A program made the translations under genes and the position numbers. Shown here piece after piece: positions 27,101 through 34,302 of a stretch of 53,946 nucleotides of DNA. The notes beneath the pieces were generated by a model, which searched no databases, had not been told where the DNA came from, and saw only the letters and a program-made list of their open reading frames with translations. Position 1 is the stretch's first letter; every line of letters starts with the position of its first letter. The stretch spans positions 1 through 53,946 of the forward strand of contig JABFFZ010000031.1 in assembly GCA_013112725.1 (NCBI GenBank), given 5' to 3'. The DNA is from Chloroflexota bacterium. Lineage in GTDB: Bacteria; Chloroflexota; Anaerolineae; Promineifilales; Promineifilaceae.

Positions 27101-28017
27101 GTAGCCTTGGGCCAAACTCTACCCCGCAAGATGTTTATTACACACACCAACTCTCGGATGCTATCTGGAGCATGCCACTGAATCTGTCACATAGCAGTGG
27201 TTCAGCTTATTCTCCTTCGCTGGCTATTGATGTGGGTGGGTATGCGCATGTTATATGGCTCGATACAAGAGAAGGCTCTGCCGGTATTTATTATAGCGGG
27301 CCGTCATCGGTGGATACCGCTGGTGAAGCGATTCTTTCCCAAAATTTCACTATTCCGGTGACAATTACAACACCGACGCTTTCATTCCTATACAGGAGTG
27401 GAGGTATGTATTCGGCAGACGGTTCACGTCTAACAGTTTTGATTGATGATGGAACAACAACCATATTGCCAATTGTTGCTGCCAGCCAGGGGAAGTGGAC
27501 TCATTATTCAGCCAATCTTGCGAATTGGGCTGGTGAGACTATTACGCTTACATTCAAATTAGAACAAGAAGCATCTGCCGCATCTGCCTGGGCTATCGTT
27601 GATGAAGTGACAGTTGGTTCTACCTATTCAGATAATTGGGTGAGCGTAGATGACGGAAACGCGCCCCCTGGTCAACAACTCGTTCAAACAATTACCTACA
27701 GTAATCGGGGTGGGGCGGCGGCCAGTGGGGTGACGATTACCTATACGCTGCCGGCCGGTATGACCTTTGTTTCGGCCAGTGTGCCACCCGCTTCCACTAA
27801 CCCGTTGGTGTGGCATTTGCCAGATTTACCGGCCAAGAGCGGGCCGTTGGAAATCCTGGTGACGGCGCAGGTGAATGCGAACACACCGGCGTTTACGACG
27901 TTGACCAGCACGGCCGTGATCACCACCAATGATCCCGAACTGGAACTGCTCAATAACCAGGCGGAAGGGCACATCTACACGGCCACGTTCCGCTACCTGC
28001 CAGTTATCTTGCGATAG
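24109..28017 (+). CDS. Giant secreted propeller/fibronectin protein with DUF11 C terminus
   Basis: This 1302-residue exported protein starts at the ATG at 24109, which has GGAGG 5 bases upstream. A signal peptide ends near TAQA. TolB-like PD40 propeller repeats follow (WSPDGTKIVF, WSPDGSKIAF). Next come two fibronectin-III-like modules (YDVQVKAG...YYFRARARD; YDVQYRINSG...FFRTRATD). A second propeller of about seven BNR/sialidase-like blades, each with HVIW, HLTW or HAVWEDT strands, is next. A jelly-roll-like domain and a DUF11 repeat end the protein with YLPVILR. It probably binds surfaces or polymers. From 24990 to 27909 it has no ACGGCCGT and is AT-richer, suggesting foreign or recently expanded modules. 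Confidence 0.8.
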   Translation: MLANHFRRFLVLCVVVGLVTAVSALTAQAIPSRQEDRPSRTAIEDIPHYPLAETSEVGLAWESVTVVPASKVAFQSYRSGNWDIFVGNDDGAGQTAVTSHIRADIHPHLNRGNTAVVYASRSDDHDYEIYRVHVNGSNRVALTNNEADDGNPQWSPDGTKIVFESYRDGQAEIYVMNANGSNQVRLTNNGAFDGMPSWSPDGSKIAFSSNRSGAYRIWVMNADGSNPVRLSNQPYSFRPQWSPDGSKIAYDADGNNDGWQELWWMNVDGSDQQAELTATNNTDLWVGSWSPDGRYIAITRIHFVYYQGNWYWDYAYQEGRDINLYNYDPATFPLSQSDVDWHPRWQTSDGQPPVSQVHALDTQSRGPIPVSWSGADAGGSGGIANYDVQVKAGANGNWTNWLVGTTATTGHYPGTGGNTYYFRARARDLHHGIENWPASHDAVTTVEAMPPHSQANALPSFSRHDDNVVVTWGGYDPGGSGILTYDVQYRINSGPWINWRTGVTKTVGTLAGGNSGETYFFRTRATDQAHNIANWPVDDGDTSTTFYAWGIRGVAYDNAHTPASGITVNSNPTPMAQIPSDMSGTYGVFIENVTSSYSVSWAKSGYGSVPETLFSAGSDAQVDIVLPPADNAIANWGFEEGFNNWNSVGSITPVITDSSKHSGIQAAFLGPANPGFAAAHQLSGGFGYDMAVDSKGNVHALWRGSGIYYAWRNRHGDWSAIETIGNNSGYNTPQLLIDSNDTLHVTWDNGTQVFYKRKPQNGAWSTPENITVPNTSNLFTAARIAVDQQGIVHAFVPGPAGYYWDYFYRQRLSNGVWSSPRLVSSTYGGGTDVEISIDHSGTLHAVWEDTTDSGYKDIFYIQRASSGSWSTVEKLSNTPWGEHSVSPDLIIDDRNTVHLVWVQFGQNVMYYRQKPLNENWSSTELLFQNVYTYGPELALGPDGKIHLTWPTDGYQIQYARRSINGRWSYPQPISLNIENVGQPQIMIDANGLAHVIWGSLGPNSTPQDVYYTHQLSDAIWSMPLNLSHSSGSAYSPSLAIDVGGYAHVIWLDTREGSAGIYYSGPSSVDTAGEAILSQNFTIPVTITTPTLSFLYRSGGMYSADGSRLTVLIDDGTTTILPIVAASQGKWTHYSANLANWAGETITLTFKLEQEASAASAWAIVDEVTVGSTYSDNWVSVDDGNAPPGQQLVQTITYSNRGGAAASGVTITYTLPAGMTFVSASVPPASTNPLVWHLPDLPAKSGPLEILVTAQVNANTPAFTTLTSTAVITTNDPELELLNNQAEGHIYTATFRYLPVILR

Positions 28018-28027
28018 CGAATTAGCA

Positions 28028-28058
28028 GGGCACGGCCGTACCCCCTACGGCCGTGCCC
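28028..28058. terminator. Hairpin built from two ACGGCCGT copies
   Basis: GGGCACGGCCGTA (28028-28040) pairs perfectly over 13 bases with TACGGCCGTGCCC (28046-28058) around loop CCCCC, 10 bases after the stop of the giant protein gene. There is no T-tract. It is placed as a transcript-end hairpin, but the function is inferred only. Confidence 0.6.
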
Positions 28059-28113
28059 ACCCCAATTCCTAAATTCCCCAAAACTATCCTGGCAAAGTTC
28101 CCGACGGGATCGG

Positions 28114-28138
28114 GACGGCCGTCCCATGACACCGGGAC
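28114..28138. repeat. 25-base repeat, copy 1 of 2
   Basis: A 25-base string starting GACGGCCGTCCCATG and ending CACCGGGAC is identical at 31367-31391. Both copies lie between genes in the decay zone, and the flanks are loosely similar. The string includes GTCCC...GGGAC and can form a small hairpin. The rest of 28022-28250 holds the sodC leader with GGAGG. Confidence 0.75.
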
Positions 28139-28250
28139 GCGCCTGCTGCTATTGTGCCTCCAGAATTGTATTGTTTGTGGTTTGTGATAACGGCCAGTAG
28201 GAGAACCGGCTAAAGCCGTTACAACAGACCAGATAGTGGAGGAATAGAAG

Positions 28251-28844
28251 ATGAACACGTTTTCTATGGTTAACGGCCGTCGCCTTTGGATCATCCTGGG
28301 TGCGGCCCTTTTATTGGCAGTGTTGGGGATAGGCGTGATGCAGGTCTCGGCCCAGGCCAACGTGGTCGCCGTGGCGCGGTTGCATGACAGCGGCGGCAAT
28401 GAGATCGGCCAGGTGCGGCTGATTCTCAAACGGACGATGACGGAAGTGCGCGTTGACGTCAGCAATCTGCCGCCGGGTTTTCACGGTTTCCACGTCCACG
28501 CCATTGGCAGTTGTGCCGCCCCGGATTTCACATCGGCGGGCGGCCATTACAACGTGGACGGCCATAACCATCCACACCATGCGGCCGATATGCCGGTGCT
28601 GCTGGTGAATGGAGACGGCACGGCTACAGCCCAATTCAAGACAGACCGCTTCACTGTGGCCGAACTGTTTGACGCCGACGGCAGCGCCATCATCGTCCAC
28701 GCCAACCCGGATAACTACGCCAACATCCCCACCCGTTATGCGCCCGCGCCAGACCAGACCACGTTAAACACCGGCGACGCGCAATCCCGGCGAAATGCTG
28801 CGCATTGGCGGCGTAAAACTGTTCACGGACGGCGGCACCTGTGA
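28251..28844 (+). pseudogene. sodC: Cu-Zn superoxide dismutase, 3' end lost by fusion
   Basis: The first about 177 residues are an exported Cu-Zn SOD: a signal peptide ending VSAQA, copper ligands in HGFHVHAIGSC, zinc/copper ligands in GGHYNVDGHNHPHH and the last copper His in SAIIVHANPDNYAN. The frame is normal to TLNTGDA and then turns into QSRRNAAHWRRK, where families have the final strand with the catalytic Arg and second disulfide Cys (RxACGVI). That segment is missing; the DNA from about 28784 onward is the interior of an amidohydrolase gene in another frame. GGAGG precedes ATG. It is probably inactive, though all metal ligands survive. Confidence 0.82.
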
Positions 28845-29597
28845 ACGCCCCGCCCTGAGTTACGAACTGCGTCCGGGCGAGGGGTTGGGTGATCTCTTTC
28901 ATACCCAGGAGGCGCTAAACGAGATGGTGCTGGCGGCGCAAAACGGTGGCTATCAAGTTGCCATCCATGCCATCGGCGACCGGGCGGTGGAGCAAGCACA
29001 AAACGCTATTGCCGCTGCCCTGGATGGGCAGCCTAACAGCTATCGCCACCGCATTGACCACAACAGCGTCATTCGCCCCGACTTGCTGCCCCGATATGGC
29101 AAGATTGGCATTATCCCGGTGGTGTTTGGCCTGTACCCCAGTTGTAATCCCTTTGGCCCGCCGCCGCCACCGGAATACCAGGCCTGGGAGTGGCCGACGC
29201 GGGCTTTGCTGGATACCAACTCCGGTTTGCCGGTGGCCTGGCATGGGGATGACCCCTTTTTTGGGCGGATACGGCCGTTGGACGACCTCTACAGCTTGAT
29301 GACCCGTAATGACGTGGACGCAGAAGGTACCATTTGCCCTGCGCCCGCCTGGCACAGGTACACACCATCACCGCTGCCGAAGCGCTGCCCATGATGACCA
29401 TCAACGCCGCCTACGCCCTTTTCCGTGATGAGGAGGTGGGCAGCATTGAGGCGGGCAAATACGCCGACCTGATTGTGCTGCCCGACAATCCGTTAACCGT
29501 GGCCCCCGAAGCGTTGGTGACAATGGAGGTGTTGCTGACGATGGTGGGCGGGCGCGTAGAGTTCTGCGCCCCCGGCCATGCCGATTTGTGCCCATGA
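28789..29597 (+). pseudogene. Amidohydrolase (YtcJ-like), 5' half deleted and frameshifted
   Basis: The fragment begins at NPGEMLRIGGVKLFTDGG, which sits around the middle of YtcJ-type amidohydrolases. It runs through AIHAIGDRAVE and RIDHNSV to about 29340. There the frame shifts, and the family C terminus continues in the next frame with LAQVHTITAAEALPMMTINAA and GKYADLIVLPDNPL, ending at 29597. Adding one base in the CCCTGCGCCC stretch at about 29338-29346 restores a continuous frame. The N-terminal metal-binding half is absent, and the 5' end is joined to sodC. No own start signal is visible. Confidence 0.82.
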
Positions 29598-29864
29598 TTC
29601 TCTGGTGGACAGGGGGATAACAGCCGCGCGGTTGTTGTTTTCACAAGGTGCTGACATTGATCACCTGCTTCACGGCCGTTTGTAACTATCATCTTCCTTC
29701 AAGGTATTGCATAATCCACGATGGGAGTAGAAGGGAAGTCCTGCGTCGTCTCTAGTCCCACCCCTCATTATTACCCTACTCCCACGTTTTATATAACTCA
29801 ACAAGAGCTGGGCTGAGGCATTCTCTGGATGTCTGGCTTGCTCCATTTGAAGGAGGTTATCAAG

Positions 29865-31235
29865 ATGAAAGCGCACCTACAACGTAGAAAATGGTTGGTT
29901 GTCGTTGCATTATCGCTCCTGCTCTGTCTTGTTTTAGCGCCTTCGAGCTATGCCCTGGAAAAAATGGAAGGCTCGACCGTGACAATTGAAGCTGGAGAAG
30001 TGATCGAAGATGACTTAATGGTGTTTGCCAACGAGTTTGTTCTGGAAGGTACAGTCAAAGGAGATGTGATCTTCTTTGCCACCAAAGCTACCATCAATGG
30101 CGTAGTTGAAGGAGATTTGATGGGTGGCGGGCAAGAAATCGTTATTAACGGGAACGTGGCCGACGATGTGCGGGTCGGTGGTTCGGTCATCACCCTGGGC
30201 GAAGCGGCCGTGATTGGTGACGATTTCATGGCCGGTGGTTACAGCCTGGAAAGCATGACCGGCAGCCTGGTAGAAGGAAGCATGTACTTTGGCGGGGCAC
30301 AAGCCCGGCTGGCGGGTGATATTGGCGGAGACTTGTGGGTGTCGGCCGGTGGTCTGGAACTATTGGGCACTGTGACCGGTGATGTGCAGGCTGATGTGGG
30401 CGCAGCCTCAGATGCACCGCCCTTCTCGCCGTTTATGTTTATGCCAGGCGCAGCCAGCGCCCCTACCTTTGAATGGGGGCTTACAGTAGACGACCAGGCC
30501 CAAATTGGCGGTGACTTGAATTATTCAGCGCCAGTCGCAGCCGATGTTCCGAACAATGTGGTCGCCGGCGATGTTGCCTTTGAACAGGTTGTTCAGACAA
30601 CCGCAACGGAACCAGTAGAAACGGTCACCACCACGCAAAAAGTTGTAAACTGGCTGGCCGATTGGCTGCGGCAACTGGTAACGCTGCTGTTCGTCGGCTT
30701 TTTGATGATGTGGCTGCTGCCTCGCTGGACGGGTAAGGTGGCCGGTTTTGTGCAGGAACGGCCGTTGCCCAGTTTAGGATGGGGCCTGATGGCTGTTGCC
30801 GCCATTCTGGTCACGATAGTGCTGGTCTTTATCGTGATGATCATGCTGGCCATGGCTTTGGGCGCATTGACATTAGCTGACCTGGTCGGCGCAGTTATTG
30901 TCATCGGCCTGTTTGTACTGTTCGGCTTGATGCTGCTCTTTGGCTTTACCGTATCCTATTTTGCCAGGATCATTGTGGCGGTAGCCGGCGGTCGTTACCT
31001 CTTTAGCCGGTTCCACAGCCGGTTCGCCGAAAGTGGTTACTGGTCTATGGCGCTGGGCGTGTTGCTCATCGCTATCTTGACGGCAATCCCCTGGGTAGGG
31101 CCGCTTATCAGCCTGGTGGTGGTTCTGTTAGGGTTTGGCGCTCTGTGGCAGGAAGGAATTCAGGGCTGGCAGCGTCGGTTAGGTAGCTGGCGCACCGAAG
31201 AGCCAATGCCGGAAATGAAGGTCAAACCGGCTTAG
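29865..31235 (+). CDS. Bactofilin-like polymer-forming membrane protein
   Basis: The 456-residue protein begins with a signal or anchor (about 7-28). A long right-handed beta-helix follows, with short repeats around VEGDLMGGG, GNVADDVRVGG and GDIGGDLWVS, as in polymer-forming cytoskeletal/bactofilin domains. From about 270 four hydrophobic segments form a membrane domain (LLFVGFLMMWLL; ILVTIVLVFIVMIMLAMAL; and two more). AGGAGG lies 8 bases before the ATG at 29865, so earlier codons are excluded. Such proteins may scaffold envelope or adhesion structures. It is an intact gene inside a decaying region, with its own terminator. The 267 bases upstream hold no other gene. Confidence 0.75.
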   Translation: MKAHLQRRKWLVVVALSLLLCLVLAPSSYALEKMEGSTVTIEAGEVIEDDLMVFANEFVLEGTVKGDVIFFATKATINGVVEGDLMGGGQEIVINGNVADDVRVGGSVITLGEAAVIGDDFMAGGYSLESMTGSLVEGSMYFGGAQARLAGDIGGDLWVSAGGLELLGTVTGDVQADVGAASDAPPFSPFMFMPGAASAPTFEWGLTVDDQAQIGGDLNYSAPVAADVPNNVVAGDVAFEQVVQTTATEPVETVTTTQKVVNWLADWLRQLVTLLFVGFLMMWLLPRWTGKVAGFVQERPLPSLGWGLMAVAAILVTIVLVFIVMIMLAMALGALTLADLVGAVIVIGLFVLFGLMLLFGFTVSYFARIIVAVAGGRYLFSRFHSRFAESGYWSMALGVLLIAILTAIPWVGPLISLVVVLLGFGALWQEGIQGWQRRLGSWRTEEPMPEMKVKPA

Positions 31236-31261
31236 ACAAATTGCACAGTTTTATCCATGCT

Positions 31262-31302
31262 AAAGCCGCTATCAACCGGGTTGTTGATAGCGGCTTTTTT
31301 TT
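31262..31302 (+). terminator. Intrinsic terminator of the bactofilin-like gene
   Basis: GCCGCTATCAAC (31265-31276) pairs perfectly with GTTGATAGCGGC (31283-31294) around CGGGTT and is followed by eight T residues. AAA upstream extends the stem. It is 27 bases after the stop codon. Confidence 0.93.
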
Positions 31303-31366
31303 GCGTGGCCGCCAATCTTCTCGTCGCATAAAGAACCACATCCCTAAAATTTCCTGACTGAGTCGT

Positions 31367-31391
31367 GACGGCCGTCCCATGACACCGGGAC
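31367..31391. repeat. 25-base repeat, copy 2 of 2
   Basis: This copy is identical to 28114-28138. It lies between the terminator of the bactofilin-like gene and a word-repeat (CGTAATCCGTAATTCGTGAT) that precedes the next gene. Confidence 0.75.
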
Positions 31392-31475
31392 ACGCTGATC
31401 ATTACAATGTCCTCAACCCGTTCGAGCGTAATCCGTAATTCGTGATTCGTAATCTGTAAATACAAGGAGATGCCC

Positions 31476-32080
31476 ATGAGCGACAGACAAACACTTTTAG
31501 ATTGGAGTTTTGCTTTGCAGTGGGTGATAAGTTGTGCGGTGAGTACGGCCGTTTTGGGATTGGTTGCCTATGCTTCGATGTGGCGGCTGGCGGAAGCGGC
31601 AGAACAGGCCAGCAATGAACCGGTCGGGGTTTTGGTAGCGGGCGTGTTGTTTGGCGCGTTTTTAGCACTAGGCGGCACATTGGGGCCAGGCCTATTATTG
31701 CGCGGCAAGGGTATTTCGGCCGGGCGTTGGATTGGTTTGAGTGTGTTGGTCACGGCCGTAGCCATGGGTAGCGGCGTCACTCTGATTTCGAGCCAGTTGG
31801 ATACTGTCCCGGCGCTAACGTCGGCGGTTTTTGTGGGACTGACTCTGGGGTACCTATGGGTCTGGTGCAATGGCTCTTGTTAAAACCGCAGGGGATACCA
31901 GCCGTGATTTGGCCTCTCATTACCACTATTAGCTACATACTTGCTTTTGGAATCGTCGTTTTCTTTAGCGGTGAAGGGCGGGAATGGATCGTTTTAGGCG
32001 GGATGGGGTTGGTATTGGGGACGATTACCGGTTTGGGGATGATATGGCTGCTACGGCAGGAAACGGCCGTCGTCGTGTAG
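31476..32080 (+). pseudogene. Frameshifted multi-pass membrane protein
   Basis: AAGGAG lies 6 bases before the ATG at 31476. The first frame encodes four membrane segments to VFVGLTLG and then runs into YLWVWCNGSC and stops. The next frame continues smoothly with MGLVQWLLLKPQG and two more membrane segments to 32080. Inserting one G in the run GGGG at 31847-31850 gives LTLGVPMGLVQW and a single 201-residue protein. It is either a real one-base deletion or a sequencing error in a homopolymer. The family is not recognised; glycine-rich GLxLG segments suggest a small membrane protein without enzymatic motifs. Confidence 0.7.
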
Positions 32081-32095
32081 AGATTGGAGATGGCG

Positions 32096-32368
32096 ATGGC
32101 AGACAGACCGTTCAAATCGTTGGGGAGTGCATCTTGGATAGAAGCAGAAGCAGCCTCTTCAGCGAAATTGGTTTGGGTTGTGCCATTGGCAACGGCCGTT
32201 CCGCACCTATCTGATCATGGCCACTATCGCCCTCCTTCTCTCCTTCTACCCCCACTCTCGTTCCCCTCACCACGCACAGGGATGGTGGATAAATTGAGCC
32301 TGGTGGCGATGCGCATCATGGGCGCGACGGCGGTGCTGGGCATTTTGGTTGGACTGGGAAGGAAGTAA
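32096..32368 (+). pseudogene. Remnant of a DUF6069-like membrane protein
   Basis: GGAG precedes the ATG at 32096, but no frame gives a full protein. The middle in one frame reads RPFRTYLIMATIALLLSFYP and the end in another reads KLSLVAMRIMGATAVLGILVGLG. Together these recall the last two membrane helices of DUF6069 proteins (rPxRTFL...LLLS...LxLMH). At least one frameshift and loss of the N-terminal helices are needed to explain this. It follows the previous frameshifted gene by 15 bases. Confidence 0.5.
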
Positions 32369-32375
32369 TCAATAA

Positions 32376-32520
32376 AGCTGGCTCCGGCAGATAAATCTGC
32401 ACCTACAGAAGGCAAAGTCGGCCTTCGCCGACTAGCGCCCAGCCCACGAAGGTGCGCTTTGCCCTCTGTAGACGCGATTTTAATCGCTGGCTATCAGGCT
32501 ATCAGTAAATTGAGAATTGC
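32376..32520. repeat. MITE-like element, inverted copy
   Basis: This copy is the reverse complement of the element at 45098-45272. Arms carry the small palindromes GCAGATAAATCTGC and GCGATTTTAATCGC, and the internal CTACAGAAGGCAAAG faces CTTTGCCCTCTGTAG. One terminal repeat (AAATTGAGAATTGC, 32507-32520) is intact; the other end is degraded. It fills the gap between the DUF6069-like remnant and the next gene and is followed by a 9-base tandem (GACATCACT). Confidence 0.85.
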
Positions 32521-32556
32521 TGACATCACTGACATCACTCGATAGGAGAGAAAGCC

Positions 32557-33033
32557 ATGGAATCTATAATGGACGAAGAAGACAAACCAACAGCAGAAAT
32601 GACCATTCTAGAAGAAGTTCAAGATTTGTTTCATTTTCTGCACAGTTTATGGGGGATATTGGCCGGCGTCACGCTGTTTTTCCCCTTATCGGCCGCATTT
32701 TTCAGCCTCATTCCCGTGGAATACCGTTGGCAGACGGATGACTATATGCGCGGATTTGGTTATTTCAAACCACTGCTAGTAGTCGGCCTCACGACCATCC
32801 TGATCATTTTTGCCATGTTCTGGCTGGTGAGCCACCGAGAGCAGTTCTGGCCGCGTAAACGAAAAATCATGCAGCAACGCGCCCTGCGCTGTCCCCAGCA
32901 CCCACCTCACCACCCCGCGCTGTCCCCAGCGCCCACCTGCTCCCCCTTCCCCTCGTCTACCAATCCCAAACCATCGGCCAATTGCTGGTTGCCTACCGGG
33001 AGGGCCAGGCGTCATTTAGCCCGCGCGAGATGA
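32557..33033 (+). CDS. Small two-pass membrane protein with run-on C terminus
   Basis: AGGAG lies 8 bases before ATG. The first about 108 residues look genuine: an acidic N terminus and two membrane segments (HSLWGILAGVTLFFPLSAAF; LLVVGLTTILIIFAMFWLV), ending near REQFWPRKRKIMQQRA. The remaining residues are Pro/Ser-rich translation of a stretch holding an imperfect direct repeat (GCGCTGTCCCCAGC twice) and then of kinase-remnant DNA in the wrong frame. The original C terminus was probably lost in a deletion that joined this gene to the kinase remnant. No function is recognised. Confidence 0.5.
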   Translation: MESIMDEEDKPTAEMTILEEVQDLFHFLHSLWGILAGVTLFFPLSAAFFSLIPVEYRWQTDDYMRGFGYFKPLLVVGLTTILIIFAMFWLVSHREQFWPRKRKIMQQRALRCPQHPPHHPALSPAPTCSPFPSSTNPKPSANCWLPTGRARRHLARAR

Positions 33034-33347
33034 ACTTGCTGCAAGAGATTGCCCGGCAAACGGCCGTGGCCGCCCACACCGTCCGCCTGCACCGAGAACT
33101 GCGCCAGACCCGGCAGCAGTTGGTGACGGCCCAGGCCGAGGAACGCCGCCGCGTCAGCCGCGCCCTGGGAGATGGCCTGGGGGCGCAGTTAGCCGCCCTG
33201 CTCATCCAGGCCGACACCACGCGCCAGAATTTACAAACAAACCCGGACACGGCCGTCGCTGAAATCCAATCGCTCAAAACCGGCACGCGAACGGCCGTGC
33301 AGACGGTACGGGCGCTGGTGCAAAGCCTGGAAAACGGTAATCGGTGA
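32943..33347 (+). pseudogene. Histidine kinase remnant (GAF end and degenerate DHp)
   Basis: In this frame PLPLVYQSQTIGQLLVAYREG and FSPREMNLLQEIARQTAVA match the end of the GAF domain of LiaS-type kinases. EERRRVSRALGDGLGAQLAALLIQAD then matches HisKA_3, where the motif should read DLHDGLG. The phospho-accepting His is Gly here (codon 33168-33170), and the ATPase domain is missing, with a stop after SLENGNR. The sequence resembles the intact kinase at 34303-36408, so it may be a decayed relative. It has no start codon of its own in a good context. Confidence 0.78.
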
Positions 33348-33392
33348 ACGGTGAACGGTAATCGGTGCAAAAACCGATAACCGATTACCAAA
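33334..33392. repeat. Border word-repeat with inverted arms (GGTAATCGGT type)
   Basis: GGTAATCGGT occurs twice with GAACGGTGAAC between, then ACCGATAACCGATTACC follows as the opposite arm. It overlaps the end of the kinase remnant and ends 11 bases before the cytochrome gene. The words match 7431-7486 and 49314-49346. Confidence 0.75.
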
Positions 33393-33402
33393 AAAGATTC
33401 CT

Positions 33403-34302
33403 ATGAAAAGAAAAGCCCTCGGCTGCCTGGCCTTTCTCATCGCCGCGCCACTTTTATGTGGTGGGATGGTGTTTGGCTATTCGGAATACCAGATTCGGCG
33501 TGTTTACACCATTCCGGCGGCCAACCTGACCATTCCCACCGACGAGGCTTCTCTGGCGCGGGGCAAACATCTGGTGGAAGTAATTGGCGGCTGCCCGGAA
33601 TGCCACGCCTACAGCTTGCAGGGCAACCCGAACTTTCTGAATGAGCCGCTCATCGGCCAGATTCCGGCGGCCAACCTGACGCCGCACCAGACGGGCGTGG
33701 GCAGCATGTACACCGTCGCCGATTGGGAACGAGCCATCCGGCATGGCGTGGGGCGCGACGGCCGTGCCCTCATTGGCGTCTCTTCCGGTGCGTTGCAGTA
33801 TCTCAGCGACGCCGATGTGGCCGCTATCATCGCCTATTTGCAGACCATCCCGCCCGGCCAACGGGAAATCCCGCCGCGCCAATTGGGGCTATTAGCCCGG
33901 CCGTTTATCCTGATCTCGCTGCTGCTGCCAGAAGAAGAAAACGACATCATGCCCGCACTGGTGATTGATCACGACGCCCCCCAACCGCCCGCGCCGGAGC
34001 CGGGGGTCACGGTGGAGTACGGCCGTTACCTGGTTTTGCTCACCTGCGTGGAATGCCACAAGGCCGACCCGGGCGGTGGCAGCGATCCGGGCGAGGGCAT
34101 GAACATTACCACCGGCGGCAACCTGGGCCGATGGACGGAAGCGGAGTTCATCTGGGCCATCAAAACCGGGCGCACCCCAGAGGGAAATTCGTTGAATGTG
34201 ACCTATATGCCCCAAGACCGGCTGCGGCATTTGACGGAAGACGAGTTGAAAGCCATCTGGCTCTACATCCAATCCATTCCGCCGGTGGTACGGGAACGGT
34301 AG
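33403..34302 (+). CDS. Dihaem c-type cytochrome, membrane-anchored
   Basis: The 299-residue exported cytochrome has an N-terminal hydrophobic segment (about 7-25) and two haem-c sites: CPECH at 64-68 and CVECH at 215-219. The second domain has a candidate distal Met in YMPQDRL. The first domain has GVSSGALQYLSD where MP is usual, so its sixth ligand is unclear. IPAANLT appears twice (37-43 and 87-93). The stop is immediately followed by the ATG of the sensor kinase with no gap, so translation is coupled. This layout suggests the cytochrome feeds a redox signal to the kinase, or is its partner in the same response. Confidence 0.88.
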   Translation: MKRKALGCLAFLIAAPLLCGGMVFGYSEYQIRRVYTIPAANLTIPTDEASLARGKHLVEVIGGCPECHAYSLQGNPNFLNEPLIGQIPAANLTPHQTGVGSMYTVADWERAIRHGVGRDGRALIGVSSGALQYLSDADVAAIIAYLQTIPPGQREIPPRQLGLLARPFILISLLLPEEENDIMPALVIDHDAPQPPAPEPGVTVEYGRYLVLLTCVECHKADPGGGSDPGEGMNITTGGNLGRWTEAEFIWAIKTGRTPEGNSLNVTYMPQDRLRHLTEDELKAIWLYIQSIPPVVRER

